NCBI RefSeq assembly: GCF_045689735.1
Contig: NZ_CP142685.1
Location: 186,001-250,000 of the forward strand
Reading direction: 5' to 3'
Source of the DNA: Halothiobacillus sp045689735
Lineage (GTDB): Bacteria; Pseudomonadota; Gammaproteobacteria; Halothiobacillales; Halothiobacillaceae
Length of the DNA: 64,000 bases
Position 1 is the stretch's first letter. The number at the start of each line of letters is the position of its first letter. Positions 16,467 through 24,605 of the stretch are shown one piece after another. The translations under genes were made by a program, and so were the position numbers. The notes under the pieces are model-generated. The model saw only the letters and a program-made list of their open reading frames with translations, was not told the DNA's origin and did not search any database.

Positions 16467-17588
16467 TCATTGCCCGCCGGGTTTGCGTTTTTTCACTGCG
16501 CTTTTGCGGCGATTGAAAATCCAGCCTTTGCGATGGAACCAGCTGATCATGGCGAGGGCAATTCCCGCCATGACCGTCAGGACGATGGGGTAACCGTAAT
16601 AGAGTTTGAGTTCCGGCATGGCAAAGGGGCTTTCGGTGTTGTTACCGAAGTTCATGCCGTAGATGCCGGTGATGAAGGTCAGCGGAATGAAGACGGTCGA
16701 GATCACGGTCAGGGTGCGCATGATTTCGTTCAGGCGATTGCTCACGCTGGAGAGGTGAATGTCGATCAAGCCGCTGACTGTGTCACGGTAGCTTTCCAGC
16801 AGATCCATGACGGCGACGGTGTGATCGTACAGATCATTCAAAAAGGGTTTGAGATCGACCGAGAGCAAGGGGTCATTCGCGGCACCGCGTAACAGGTGCG
16901 AGACGACTTCGCGGGTCGGCCAAAGCTGCCGGCGCAGGGTATTCAGGGCGCGTTTGGCGGTTTGGATTTCGGCCAGCGCATTCTGGCCGGGATGCGTGAC
17001 GAGCTGTTCTTCGAGGGCATCGACCGTCTCGCCAAAGCGGGCGAGCAGCGGATAAAGCTGATCAATGACCAAATCCATCAGGGCGTAGAACACATACTCC
17101 GCGCCGTATTGTTGCAGGCGCGGGCTCGCGTGGGCGAACCGGGCGAGCAACGGGGGGGTGATGTCCTCCTCGGCATCGTGCAGGCTGATGACCTGGTTTT
17201 TCCCGAGGATCAGATGCAGTTCGGATTGGTGTAATTCCCCGTCTACCCAGCGCGGTACCGGCAGAATCACGAACAGATGATCGGGGTATTCGTCGATTTT
17301 CGGCCGCTGGTCGCGCGACTGAATGTCTTCGAGCAGCAGCGGATGCAGGCCGAAGCGCTGCCCCAGCTCCTCCAGAAAGACCCGGCTGGGCCGCCCCTGC
17401 ACATGCAGCCACGAACGCAGATCGGTCTGGTTGGCCAGCAGGGCGGCGGCTTCCAGCGTGGGATTCGGCTGTTCGCTGAGGGTGCCCCCGGTGCCCGCGC
17501 ACAATCGCAGGTGGATGGTGGTGGGCGTGAGGTCATCCAGCAGGATGCCGGGGGTGCGTCCGAGGCGGTCGAGCATGGCGGTCGGCAT
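16467..17588 (-). CDS. corA: CorA-family divalent cation transporter
   Basis: A 373-residue protein with a large N-terminal cytoplasmic domain, a long helical stretch and two C-terminal membrane helices. The pore signature YGMNF (GMN at about residues 311-313) is present after FIPLTFITGIYG. CorA/ZntB-type channels move Mg2+, Co2+ or Zn2+. The periplasmic loop after GMN reads FGNNTES rather than the classic MPEL immediately, although MPELK follows ten residues on. The gene starts 12 bases after the stop of the pigment dehydratase on the same strand, so it is probably read from the pigment operon. Whether the ion is Mg2+ or Zn2+ cannot be decided here. Confidence 0.92.
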   Translation of the reverse strand: MPTAMLDRLGRTPGILLDDLTPTTIHLRLCAGTGGTLSEQPNPTLEAAALLANQTDLRSWLHVQGRPSRVFLEELGQRFGLHPLLLEDIQSRDQRPKIDEYPDHLFVILPVPRWVDGELHQSELHLILGKNQVISLHDAEEDITPPLLARFAHASPRLQQYGAEYVFYALMDLVIDQLYPLLARFGETVDALEEQLVTHPGQNALAEIQTAKRALNTLRRQLWPTREVVSHLLRGAANDPLLSVDLKPFLNDLYDHTVAVMDLLESYRDTVSGLIDIHLSSVSNRLNEIMRTLTVISTVFIPLTFITGIYGMNFGNNTESPFAMPELKLYYGYPIVLTVMAGIALAMISWFHRKGWIFNRRKSAVKKRKPGGQ

Positions 17589-17600
17589 GGGGCAGTCTCG

Positions 17601-18074
17601 TCAGTGACTTGTGGGAGATGGGGACGCGCTGAGCAGCACGCTGGCTTCGCCCGAGAGCAGGGTGTGGCCGTCATGCGAGAGGATAAAGCCATAGCGCACG
17701 ACATGGTCATCGCCCATCAGGCGGGTAGCGAGAATGTCCAACGCACCGGGCAGAGTATCGAGCCGGTCAATGTGAGCTTGTATGTGCTGCACGCGCGTAA
17801 TCATGCCCTGCCGGATGGGCTGGTCGGCGGGCGCGCGCAGGGCGCCATGCAGCGCCATTGCTTGCGCTGCGTATTCGATGCCGATCAGGCTGCCAAGCTG
17901 CCCCTGCCAGCGGAGGGGGTGATCCGGCGCCCGATGGTTGTCGGCGGCACAGCGAATGCGGGTTTCATCCCAGTCGAGTACTCGATCGAGCAGGCACAAC
18001 CGGCCTTGGTGGGGTAACAGCGCCGGGATGCGCGCAGTGTCAGGATGTGGCGTCGTCATTTGCGTCTGGGTCAT
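17601..18074 (-). CDS. Hotdog-fold 3-hydroxyacyl-ACP dehydratase (aryl-polyene type)
   Basis: A 157-residue hotdog protein with the family opening LPHQGRLCLLDRV (His22 as the likely catalytic residue) and a central helix around GIEYAAQAMALHGA. Such proteins dehydrate 3-hydroxyacyl-ACP during aryl-polyene elongation. The ATG at 18072-18074 overlaps the 3' end of the MMPL exporter gene by 35 bases; an ATG at 18057-18059 would shorten it by five residues and is possible. Together with the FabZ-like domain fused to the AMP-ligase, the locus has two hotdog dehydratase modules, matching the two dehydratases found in characterised aryl-polyene systems. Confidence 0.87.
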   Translation of the reverse strand: MTQTQMTTPHPDTARIPALLPHQGRLCLLDRVLDWDETRIRCAADNHRAPDHPLRWQGQLGSLIGIEYAAQAMALHGALRAPADQPIRQGMITRVQHIQAHIDRLDTLPGALDILATRLMGDDHVVRYGFILSHDGHTLLSGEASVLLSASPSPTSH

Positions 18075-20409
18075 GGGCTTCGGTTGCGGAAAAGGCAGCG
18101 GCTAGCCAGAGGGCGAGCACCGCACCGGGCGCGACGGTACTGCCAAAGGCATTGAGAATCGGCAAAGAGGAAAAGGCCAGGGTGCCGAAGGCGATCACCG
18201 TGGTGAGGTTGGCCAGCGCTAGGGCGGCGAGGGTGCGCGGTGCCGGGCTCTGTCCCTGATTGAAAAACAGGGCGTAATTCGAGCCGATCGCGACGATCAG
18301 CAGCAGGCCGATCAAGTTCAGGATATTCAACGACTTTCCGGCCAGCAGCAGCCCCGCCATGACCAGCACGACGGCCATCACGAGGGGCGACAGAACGCGC
18401 AGCAGCCGTTGGGGTTGGCGCAGCGCCAGCGCCAGCAGGAGGGTGATCGCGCCGAAGCCGATGAGCGAGAGCCATTGGGTATCGTGCAGATAGCCGTCAA
18501 ACAGGTCGCGGGATTGATGATCCATGTCGATCACCAGGGCATGGGTAATCCCGGCGGCTTGCAAGGCCTCGCGCAGGGCGGCGACATCCAGCGGCTGGGC
18601 GGTCGCGGGGTGCAGGCGAATCAGCGCATGCCAGCGCCCGTGCTGTTCGGTCAGGAGGTTGTCCAGTGCAAAGCCGAGATCTGTCCCGGCATAGTCGGCC
18701 TGTGTCAGGAGCGGCAGGTGGCGGCTGGCTTCGATATCGGCCACGAAGGGAGCCAGGGTTGCGGGTTTCACCGGCAAACCGACCAGCGCCGTACCGAGTG
18801 CCTGATTCAGTGCCTCGGCGGAGGGCAGCGCGGCCTGCCGCACCTGCTGGGTCGCCCGGCTCGGGAGCCATTGCGCCGGACTGTCAAAACCGCGCAGTGC
18901 GCCCCGTGCCACCCAGGGCGCCAGCACTTGACCGGCGCGTTCGGCCTGAGCCAGCGCGGCGTCGGCATCGGCGGCGGTCAGCACGAGAAGGTATCGGGCG
19001 CTGTCGGCATGCAGGTCACGGCGCAGTGTGGCGTCGAGCTGTTGCGCTTGGGCGGGGATCGGGTTCAGCCCCGAGAGGCCGCTTTGCCAGAGTCGATCGT
19101 GCTGGCTGATGAGCCAGAGCGCGGCGAGCAGGCTCAAGATCAGCCACAGCCAGCGGGTACGCCGCAGGCGATGAACCCAGGGGATCAGCCGGGCACCGGC
19201 TCGATCGAGCACCGGCGGTTGGTCGGCGGGGGGCGGGCGCAATCCACGGTCGAGTGCGGGCAGCACGAAGCGGGTGACCAGCGCGGCGGCCACGAGTCCG
19301 GCCATCGAATAGAGGCCGATCTGCGCCAGACCCGGAAAGCCGGAAAACAACAAGGCGGCGAAGCCGGTGATCGAGGTCAGTACGCCCAGTCGCACCGTCG
19401 GCCAGAAGCTCGTCCGGTCGCGTTGCGGTGATTGGTCGCGGTGAATGAAATAGTAGATCGAGTAATCGACCGCCTCGCCGATCAAGGTGGTGCCAAAACC
19501 GATGGTGATGCCGTGGACGGTGCCGAAGCCGAGACTGACGGCGGCGATCGCCACGAGAACGCCGGTGAGAACCGGCAGCAAACCCAGCAGCACCTGCGGC
19601 AGTGAGCGATACACCAGCCACAGCAGCAAAAAAACCGCGCTGCTGCCGATCAGGCTGAACCAGTGGACTTCGGTTTTGATGATTTCGCGGGACTCGACCG
19701 AAAACACCGGTGCGCCGGTCATTGCCAACTGGAGTGCCGGTGCATGCGGTATGGCCTGAAATTGCTGCCGCACGGCGGCGAGCGCGGCGGCCATGGCATC
19801 GGTATCGCTGCCGTCGGCGCGGGTTTGCAGCATCAACAGTGCGCGGTCGCCGGAGGGGGAAACCCATACCCCATCGTGCTGTCGGGGGCGGTTCTGCTGC
19901 GTGGTTTGCTGCAATAGACCAAACAGAGCGCCGGTGGGGTCTTGCCGGTACAGCGGTTGCCACAGCGTGCCAAACGGCGAGGCCAGCAGGTCGATACCCT
20001 GCGCCAGCGCTGCATGCAGTCCCTCGGCAGTAAATTCGGCGGGCGTGGTCTGCGGACTGAGCAGATAGCGGTAGCGCAGCAGGAGTGCGCGTTCCTGGGG
20101 CGCGCTGGGTGAATCACCATTCTGCACCTGGCTGAATAACGGATCGGCGCGCAGGGCATTGCCCAGGGCGCGGCTGGCGGCGGTGCGTTCGGCGAGCGTG
20201 CCGCCGCTGAGACTGACCAGAATCATGCGCGAAAGGCTGCCCGCGCGGATCTGATCGACCAGAAAGGTTTGCTCGGCGGTGGCCTGGGCGGGTAGGAAGG
20301 CGGAGAGATCGGCGGTGAAGCGGGTTTGGCTGATGATGCCGATCGACACGGTCAGCACCAGCAGCCACGCCCAGAGGATTGGCGGGAGGCGGAAGGCGCG
20401 GCGGATCAT
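18040..20409 (-). CDS. MMPL/RND-family exporter
   Basis: A 789-residue RND-superfamily (MMPL) transporter with duplicated halves. Each half has one N-terminal helix, a large periplasmic domain (about residues 35-240 and 430-610) and a five-helix bundle. GFGTTLIGEAVDYSIYYF and, in the second half, GLLLIVAIGSNYALFF are the transmembrane relay segments; the first keeps acidic residues expected for proton coupling. Aryl-polyene and xanthomonadin loci carry such an exporter next to a LolA-like protein, and the same pair occurs here with a 25-base gap. It likely moves the lipid-linked pigment out of the inner membrane. Confidence 0.9.
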   Translation of the reverse strand: MIRRAFRLPPILWAWLLVLTVSIGIISQTRFTADLSAFLPAQATAEQTFLVDQIRAGSLSRMILVSLSGGTLAERTAASRALGNALRADPLFSQVQNGDSPSAPQERALLLRYRYLLSPQTTPAEFTAEGLHAALAQGIDLLASPFGTLWQPLYRQDPTGALFGLLQQTTQQNRPRQHDGVWVSPSGDRALLMLQTRADGSDTDAMAAALAAVRQQFQAIPHAPALQLAMTGAPVFSVESREIIKTEVHWFSLIGSSAVFLLLWLVYRSLPQVLLGLLPVLTGVLVAIAAVSLGFGTVHGITIGFGTTLIGEAVDYSIYYFIHRDQSPQRDRTSFWPTVRLGVLTSITGFAALLFSGFPGLAQIGLYSMAGLVAAALVTRFVLPALDRGLRPPPADQPPVLDRAGARLIPWVHRLRRTRWLWLILSLLAALWLISQHDRLWQSGLSGLNPIPAQAQQLDATLRRDLHADSARYLLVLTAADADAALAQAERAGQVLAPWVARGALRGFDSPAQWLPSRATQQVRQAALPSAEALNQALGTALVGLPVKPATLAPFVADIEASRHLPLLTQADYAGTDLGFALDNLLTEQHGRWHALIRLHPATAQPLDVAALREALQAAGITHALVIDMDHQSRDLFDGYLHDTQWLSLIGFGAITLLLALALRQPQRLLRVLSPLVMAVVLVMAGLLLAGKSLNILNLIGLLLIVAIGSNYALFFNQGQSPAPRTLAALALANLTTVIAFGTLAFSSLPILNAFGSTVAPGAVLALWLAAAFSATEAHDPDANDDATS

Positions 20410-20434
20410 GCCGAAATACTCCGGGAGATACCCG

Positions 20435-21004
20435 TCATGGCGCGAGCGTCAGGATGCTGTGGTCGCCATTCGGCGATTCATAGGTGATGCGCTGGATGAT
20501 CGCGCCAGTGCCGCGGTTCATGCCATCGACGGTGATGCTTTGCACGAACGATTGCAGCGCGGATTGTTTGGGGCGCAGGCTCAATGCCCAGTGCGCCGGG
20601 CTGCCGGTCAATTGCAGGTAGAACTCGGTTTGGAGCTGGGCATAATCGCCATTCAACAGATTTTTCAGGCTATCGGCATAGACGCTGGCGGCGGGTTGAT
20701 CGGCCAGATCGAGCGTGAGCGTTTGCCCACCGGATTCGTAGCGCATCTGCGAGCCGTTGATCGTCAGCCGCTCGTCCCTGGGGGCGGTGGTGTGTTTTTC
20801 CAGAAAATCGGGGGCGCGAAAATGCAGCGTGCCCTCACTTTCCAGCGGGACATCCAGCACGCCGAAATATTTGGCTTCGGTGAATTTCACCGTGCCCGCG
20901 GGGTGTTGGGCGAGCGCCGCGAGAATGGTTTGCACCGTAAATTCTGGCGCGGCCGCGAGCGGCGGCATCACGAAACACAACAGCAGCGGCCATAAGCGAA
21001 GCAT
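20435..21004 (-). CDS. LolA-like outer-membrane lipoprotein carrier protein
   Basis: A 189-residue periplasmic protein. The signal peptide (about residues 1-18, MLRLWPLLLCFVMPPLAA) is followed by a LolA-type half-barrel beginning TVQTILAALAQHPAG, with alternating strands such as GTLHFRAPDFLEK and GQTLTLDLADQPA. LolA-like proteins in pigment loci are thought to ferry the hydrophobic product between membranes, rather than lipoproteins. It sits between the MMPL exporter (25 bases) and the LpxL-type acyltransferase (42 bases), a conserved triad in aryl-polyene clusters. The real lipoprotein-sorting LolA is expected elsewhere in the genome. Confidence 0.87.
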   Translation of the reverse strand: MLRLWPLLLCFVMPPLAAAPEFTVQTILAALAQHPAGTVKFTEAKYFGVLDVPLESEGTLHFRAPDFLEKHTTAPRDERLTINGSQMRYESGGQTLTLDLADQPAASVYADSLKNLLNGDYAQLQTEFYLQLTGSPAHWALSLRPKQSALQSFVQSITVDGMNRGTGAIIQRITYESPNGDHSILTLAP

Positions 21005-21046
21005 GACAGCGGGGCTTCCTTTGAAATGCGGTGCGCCATTGTCGCA

Positions 21047-21958
21047 CTACGGCGACGGGATCGAAGCATCCGGCGGCGGTTCCGGCCAAAATTCAAAAAA
21101 ATTGAACCAATTATCCGGCGCGGCACGGCACTGGGCTTCGAGCAGCGCGACATACCGCCGCATGGCCGCGTCGATGGCTGCTTGCCGTTCGGCGCGCGGG
21201 GTGTGGCGAAAATCGGCCAGCGGCGCGAACACGATGTGATACCGATTGCCGCCGAGATAAAGCCCCGCCATGAACAACACGGGTTGACGCAGCAGGGCGG
21301 CGATCCGGAATGGTCCCTCGGCAAATGGCGCGGCTGCGCCAAAGAAGGGCAGCAGCCGGGGGGGGTCGCCGGGCAGGGTGCGATCGGCCAGCAGGCCGAG
21401 CAAATCACCCTGAGCCAGCCGCCGTTCGGCTTCCAGCATGCTGTCGATTTGTCCGAGGGCAATGATGTCGGCGCGGGCGCCGGGGTTGATGATCGCGAGG
21501 ATTTCGTTGATTTTTTTGGCGTTTTCCGGGTACATCATCATGGCGACCCGCCGTCCGCCCTGCGTTTGTCCGACGGCGCGCAGAGCCTCGAAACTGCCCA
21601 GATGCGCCCCGATCAGGATTTTCCCGCCAGGCTCATCGAACAGTGCGGCGTTTTCGACGCTCAGCGCGAAGCGTTCGGTCTGCCCGCTGAGCAGGAACAC
21701 CCGATCATGCACCGTGCGGGCAAAGCACAGAATCTGTCGGTAGCGCTCGGAAAAGCGCGGCAGGCGGCCGATCCGGCGCAGGCTGTACTGTCGCGCCGCG
21801 CGGCGCACGCTGGGCGCGAACAGGGTGAAATACAACGCGATGACCGGCAGGATCAGGCGGCTGATCGATCGCCCCAGACGGCGCGAGAGCCAGAGCATGA
21901 GCCGGAGGGCGGCGGGGCTGCCGCGTTCACGGCGGGTTTGCCAGCTTGGGGTATTCAT
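21047..21958 (-). CDS. LpxL/HtrB-type lipid acyltransferase
   Basis: A 303-residue membrane-anchored acyltransferase of the lipid A late-acyltransferase fold. An N-terminal hydrophobic helix (about residues 30-48) precedes the catalytic H-x4-E motif seen as AHLGSFE, and LADRTLPGDP corresponds to the downstream conserved D-x-P segment. Housekeeping LpxL enzymes use acyl-ACP to acylate lipid A; homologues in aryl-polyene loci are thought to attach the aryl polyene to its lipid anchor. The ATG overlaps the stop of the AMP-ligase-hotdog gene by four bases. Two different acyltransferases in the locus (this and the PlsC-like one) would allow two acylation steps. Confidence 0.88.
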   Translation of the reverse strand: MNTPSWQTRRERGSPAALRLMLWLSRRLGRSISRLILPVIALYFTLFAPSVRRAARQYSLRRIGRLPRFSERYRQILCFARTVHDRVFLLSGQTERFALSVENAALFDEPGGKILIGAHLGSFEALRAVGQTQGGRRVAMMMYPENAKKINEILAIINPGARADIIALGQIDSMLEAERRLAQGDLLGLLADRTLPGDPPRLLPFFGAAAPFAEGPFRIAALLRQPVLFMAGLYLGGNRYHIVFAPLADFRHTPRAERQAAIDAAMRRYVALLEAQCRAAPDNWFNFFEFWPEPPPDASIPSP

Positions 21959-23646
21959 CCGGCGTGGTCTGGCGAGAGGCGCCGCAGTATGCCCTGCACG
22001 ACGGCCTGTTCGGGTGTGTACAGGGTGAAGCGCCAGCGATCGGTGGAGAGCGGATCGAGCCGGTATTCGACGCGCACGCCGGGGCGGACGGGATGGAGAA
22101 ATTTGGCCTGTTCGATGCCGAGCGCCGAGCGCTCAGCGTGCAAGGCGGCTTGCACCGCGCCCAGGAACCAGTCGAGCAGCAGCGCGCCGGGCACCAGCGG
22201 GTTACCGGGAAAATGTCCGGCAAACAGCGGGGTTTCGGCGGGCAGACAGAAACCGTCAGAGTGGGACGGTGGTTGATGACGGTATTCGGCCAGCGCGGCG
22301 AGCAGGGCGGCTCTGGGTAGCTTGCCGGTTGCGTTATAGGGCAGGGCGTCCCGCAGAATCAGGGGGCGAGGGAGAAAAACCGGGTCGATGCGCTGCCGGA
22401 GTTCCGCGCGCAGTTCTTCGACCGTCCGCGATGGGGCGACGACCAGCGCGCACAGTCGAGTTTGCGACGCGGCGTGATCGTCTGGCTGAAAATACACCCC
22501 ATCCAGCACCCCATCGATGGCTTTGAGTTGTGCGCTGAGATGCGAGAGGCTGTTGCGCTTGCCGGCGATATTGACTTGATCCGCCACCCGGCCGAGCAGA
22601 CGAAACCGACCGTCGGGCAACCGGTCGAGATGATCGGCCAGCTCGACCGGTTGCTCGATGTGCCCGCCCGAGGCGCGATAGCGGTTGGGCGCGACCGGCT
22701 GTAATTCCACACCGGGTAGGAGTTGCCAATCTGCCGATTGCGTGGGGCGACGGAGCGCGATTTGTCCGGTTTCCGTGCTGCCGTAGATTTCGTGGAGCGG
22801 CGCACCGAAGGCGCGTTCCGCGCGGGCGGCCAGCGCGGGATCGAGCGGGGCGGTGGCCAGCAGGAGTTGATCGACGGGTGGCGGAGCCAGGTCGGCTTCC
22901 AGCAGTAGCCGCAGGTGATAGGGCGTGGTAACGAGCTGCCGAGGGCGGGGCAACCGATCCAGGGCGGCGAGGATGTCGGCCGGATAAAACGGTTTGCCGC
23001 ACCAGAGCGGGCAGGCGCCGATCAGGCAGAGCAGAACGAGGGATTCAAACCCGTACATGTGCTGGGGCGGTACCGTGCCGAGCAGGTGATGGGGGTGATC
23101 GCGCCCAGGTTCGGGATCCAGCCCGAGTGCGGTGCGGGCAGCGGTGATGTTCTGCCACAGTTTGCCCCAGGTTTTGCGATGGCCGACCGGCTGGCCGGTC
23201 GAGCCGGAGGTGAACACCCAGGCGGCGACATGATCGGCGGGCAGGCTTGGCCAATCCGCTGCATCCCTGGGATCGGGCGATGTATTGAACACCTCATCGG
23301 GAAAAGCAAACGCCGCATACGGATGCGGCCAGTCCGCCCGATCATGCAGGCTGAAGGCGGCTGGAAACTGCGTATGCAACTGCCGGAGGGTTTCTGCGGT
23401 GTCATTGGCGGGCAGCAGGTTGGTTTTACCGGCCAGCAGCACGGCGGCAAACCCGAGCAGAAAGCGATAACGATCCTGGCAGAGGTGGATGATTTCTCCG
23501 CCGGGGAGCGCCCGCAATGCCCGCGCCAGCGTCTGGGCTTCCTGCAGAAACTGACCTGCCGTGACCGGCTGCGTATCCCGGTAGCAGAGCACGGCATCCG
23601 GATGCGGGTGGCCAAGGAGAGGGCGCTGGCTCATGGGGGGATTCAT
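21955..23646 (-). CDS. AMP-dependent acyl ligase fused to a FabZ-like hotdog domain
   Basis: A 563-residue two-domain protein. Residues about 1-455 form an ANL-family adenylating enzyme: phosphate loop TSGSTG at 146-151, EIYGSTETG, the hinge GRFRLLGRVAD, and the A10 lysine in ATGKLPR. Residues about 457-563 are a hotdog domain with HFPGNPLVPG at about 478-487, a FabZ/FabA-like active-site His context. The ligase would activate the hydroxybenzoate starter and load it onto an ACP; the hotdog part could dehydrate or hydrolyse acyl-ACP. In many related clusters these are separate genes. The P-loop continues QPVGHRK instead of the usual PK, a mild deviation. Start could also be an ATG four codons on. 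Confidence 0.9.
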   Translation of the reverse strand: MNPPMSQRPLLGHPHPDAVLCYRDTQPVTAGQFLQEAQTLARALRALPGGEIIHLCQDRYRFLLGFAAVLLAGKTNLLPANDTAETLRQLHTQFPAAFSLHDRADWPHPYAAFAFPDEVFNTSPDPRDAADWPSLPADHVAAWVFTSGSTGQPVGHRKTWGKLWQNITAARTALGLDPEPGRDHPHHLLGTVPPQHMYGFESLVLLCLIGACPLWCGKPFYPADILAALDRLPRPRQLVTTPYHLRLLLEADLAPPPVDQLLLATAPLDPALAARAERAFGAPLHEIYGSTETGQIALRRPTQSADWQLLPGVELQPVAPNRYRASGGHIEQPVELADHLDRLPDGRFRLLGRVADQVNIAGKRNSLSHLSAQLKAIDGVLDGVYFQPDDHAASQTRLCALVVAPSRTVEELRAELRQRIDPVFLPRPLILRDALPYNATGKLPRAALLAALAEYRHQPPSHSDGFCLPAETPLFAGHFPGNPLVPGALLLDWFLGAVQAALHAERSALGIEQAKFLHPVRPGVRVEYRLDPLSTDRWRFTLYTPEQAVVQGILRRLSPDHAG

Positions 23647-24287
23647 GGACTGGCCTTGGTTGCCTGACGATACGCGCGCCAGGCGCTCAACGGGTCGAGG
23701 CGGTCTTCGGGGGGTAATGCCCAGCGGCGCATGAGGAATTCCCCGAGAAACATCAAGGCCACCAGCGGCAGCGTGGCCGCATTGGCAAACAGCGACCAGA
23801 CGGTGCGCGGTGCCCAGAGGAACAGGGTAATTGAGCCGGCGGCCATCAGCATGAAAAACAGCGCCCAGGCGAGCGTCACTTGCCGGGTATAGTGGTGCAG
23901 CGCCGGGCTAAAACGGGGGTGCAATGGCCGGGCGAAGCGCGTGACCAGGGGCTCCTGCCCCGGCCGCAGGCTCAGCCCGAACCAGAGCCCGAGGGCGAGG
24001 TTTGCGCCGAGATGTTGCAGGAGATACAACGCCGCGATGTGCTGGCTCAACCAAGGGGGCAACAGGGTCAGCAGCCCGAGGCCAATGGTCAGCGCGAGCC
24101 CCCGTCCGAGGCGTCCCAGGTGCGGGTAAAGGGCATGTAGCGTCAACAGCAGAACCGGCAGGAGCGCGAGGGCGGCCAGTGGCCAGCCGATGTGATCCTG
24201 CGGGCTGAGCAGATTGGCCAGCACCAGATCCAGCCCGAGCAGCACGGTAAGCACGAGAGGCTGGATGCGGGCGGGGCGGCTTGGCAT
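23643..24287 (-). CDS. Polytopic membrane protein of the aryl-polyene locus (COG4648-like)
   Basis: A 214-residue membrane protein with five or six hydrophobic segments (for example LLLTLHALYPH, LALTIGLGLLTLL, LAWALFFMLMA). A cytosolic loop contains RPLHPRFSPALHHYTRQVT, conserved-looking in proteins that sit between the ACP and the AMP-ligase in aryl-polyene loci. Biochemical role is unknown; a scaffold that holds the synthase at the membrane or a permease for the product are both possible. The stop overlaps the ligase start by four bases, and it starts six bases after the ACP stop, so it is firmly part of the operon. Confidence 0.8.
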   Translation of the reverse strand: MPSRPARIQPLVLTVLLGLDLVLANLLSPQDHIGWPLAALALLPVLLLTLHALYPHLGRLGRGLALTIGLGLLTLLPPWLSQHIAALYLLQHLGANLALGLWFGLSLRPGQEPLVTRFARPLHPRFSPALHHYTRQVTLAWALFFMLMAAGSITLFLWAPRTVWSLFANAATLPLVALMFLGEFLMRRWALPPEDRLDPLSAWRAYRQATKASP

Positions 24288-24293
24288 GAGGCG

Positions 24294-24575
24294 TTATTTG
24301 CTGCGATGAGCCGCGATGTGTTGCGCGAGATGGTCGAGCGAAGAAAAGATCAGCGTGTTGTGTTCGTCGTCGCTGCGTAAGGCAAAGCCATAGCGCTTGG
24401 AGACAACCATGGCGATTTCGAGGATGTCGATCGAATCGAGACCCAGCCCCTCGCCAAACAGCGGCGCGGCGGGGTCGATCTCTTCGGGGCGGACTTCGAG
24501 ATTCAAGGCGCTGACAATCAGCACGGCCAATTCCTGGCGCAGGGCTTCAGGTGGGGTCGGATCGACGGCAGACAT
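24294..24575 (-). CDS. Acyl carrier protein (first ACP gene at 24 kb)
   Basis: A 93-residue ACP. The phosphopantetheine attachment site is Ser48 in GLGLDSIDILEIAM, followed by the helix around VVSKRYGF and the end helix LDHLAQHIAAH. I start at the ATG at 24573-24575 (AAGG about nine bases before). An ATG at 24582-24584 and a TTG at 24603 are also in frame. It lies 30 bases after the ketosynthase gene and six before the membrane protein. Needs a phosphopantetheinyl transferase, which is not in the window. Likely holds the starter or the growing polyene. Confidence 0.92.
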   Translation of the reverse strand: MSAVDPTPPEALRQELAVLIVSALNLEVRPEEIDPAAPLFGEGLGLDSIDILEIAMVVSKRYGFALRSDDEHNTLIFSSLDHLAQHIAAHRSK

Positions 24576-24605
24576 AGAACGCATCCTTAACTTTTTGGCG
24601 GGCAA

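Noticed and set aside
17277..18017. Long plus-strand open frame opposite corA and the dehydratase gene.
   Set aside because: It is the reverse-strand shadow of GC-rich genes, with no domain similarity and no ribosome site.
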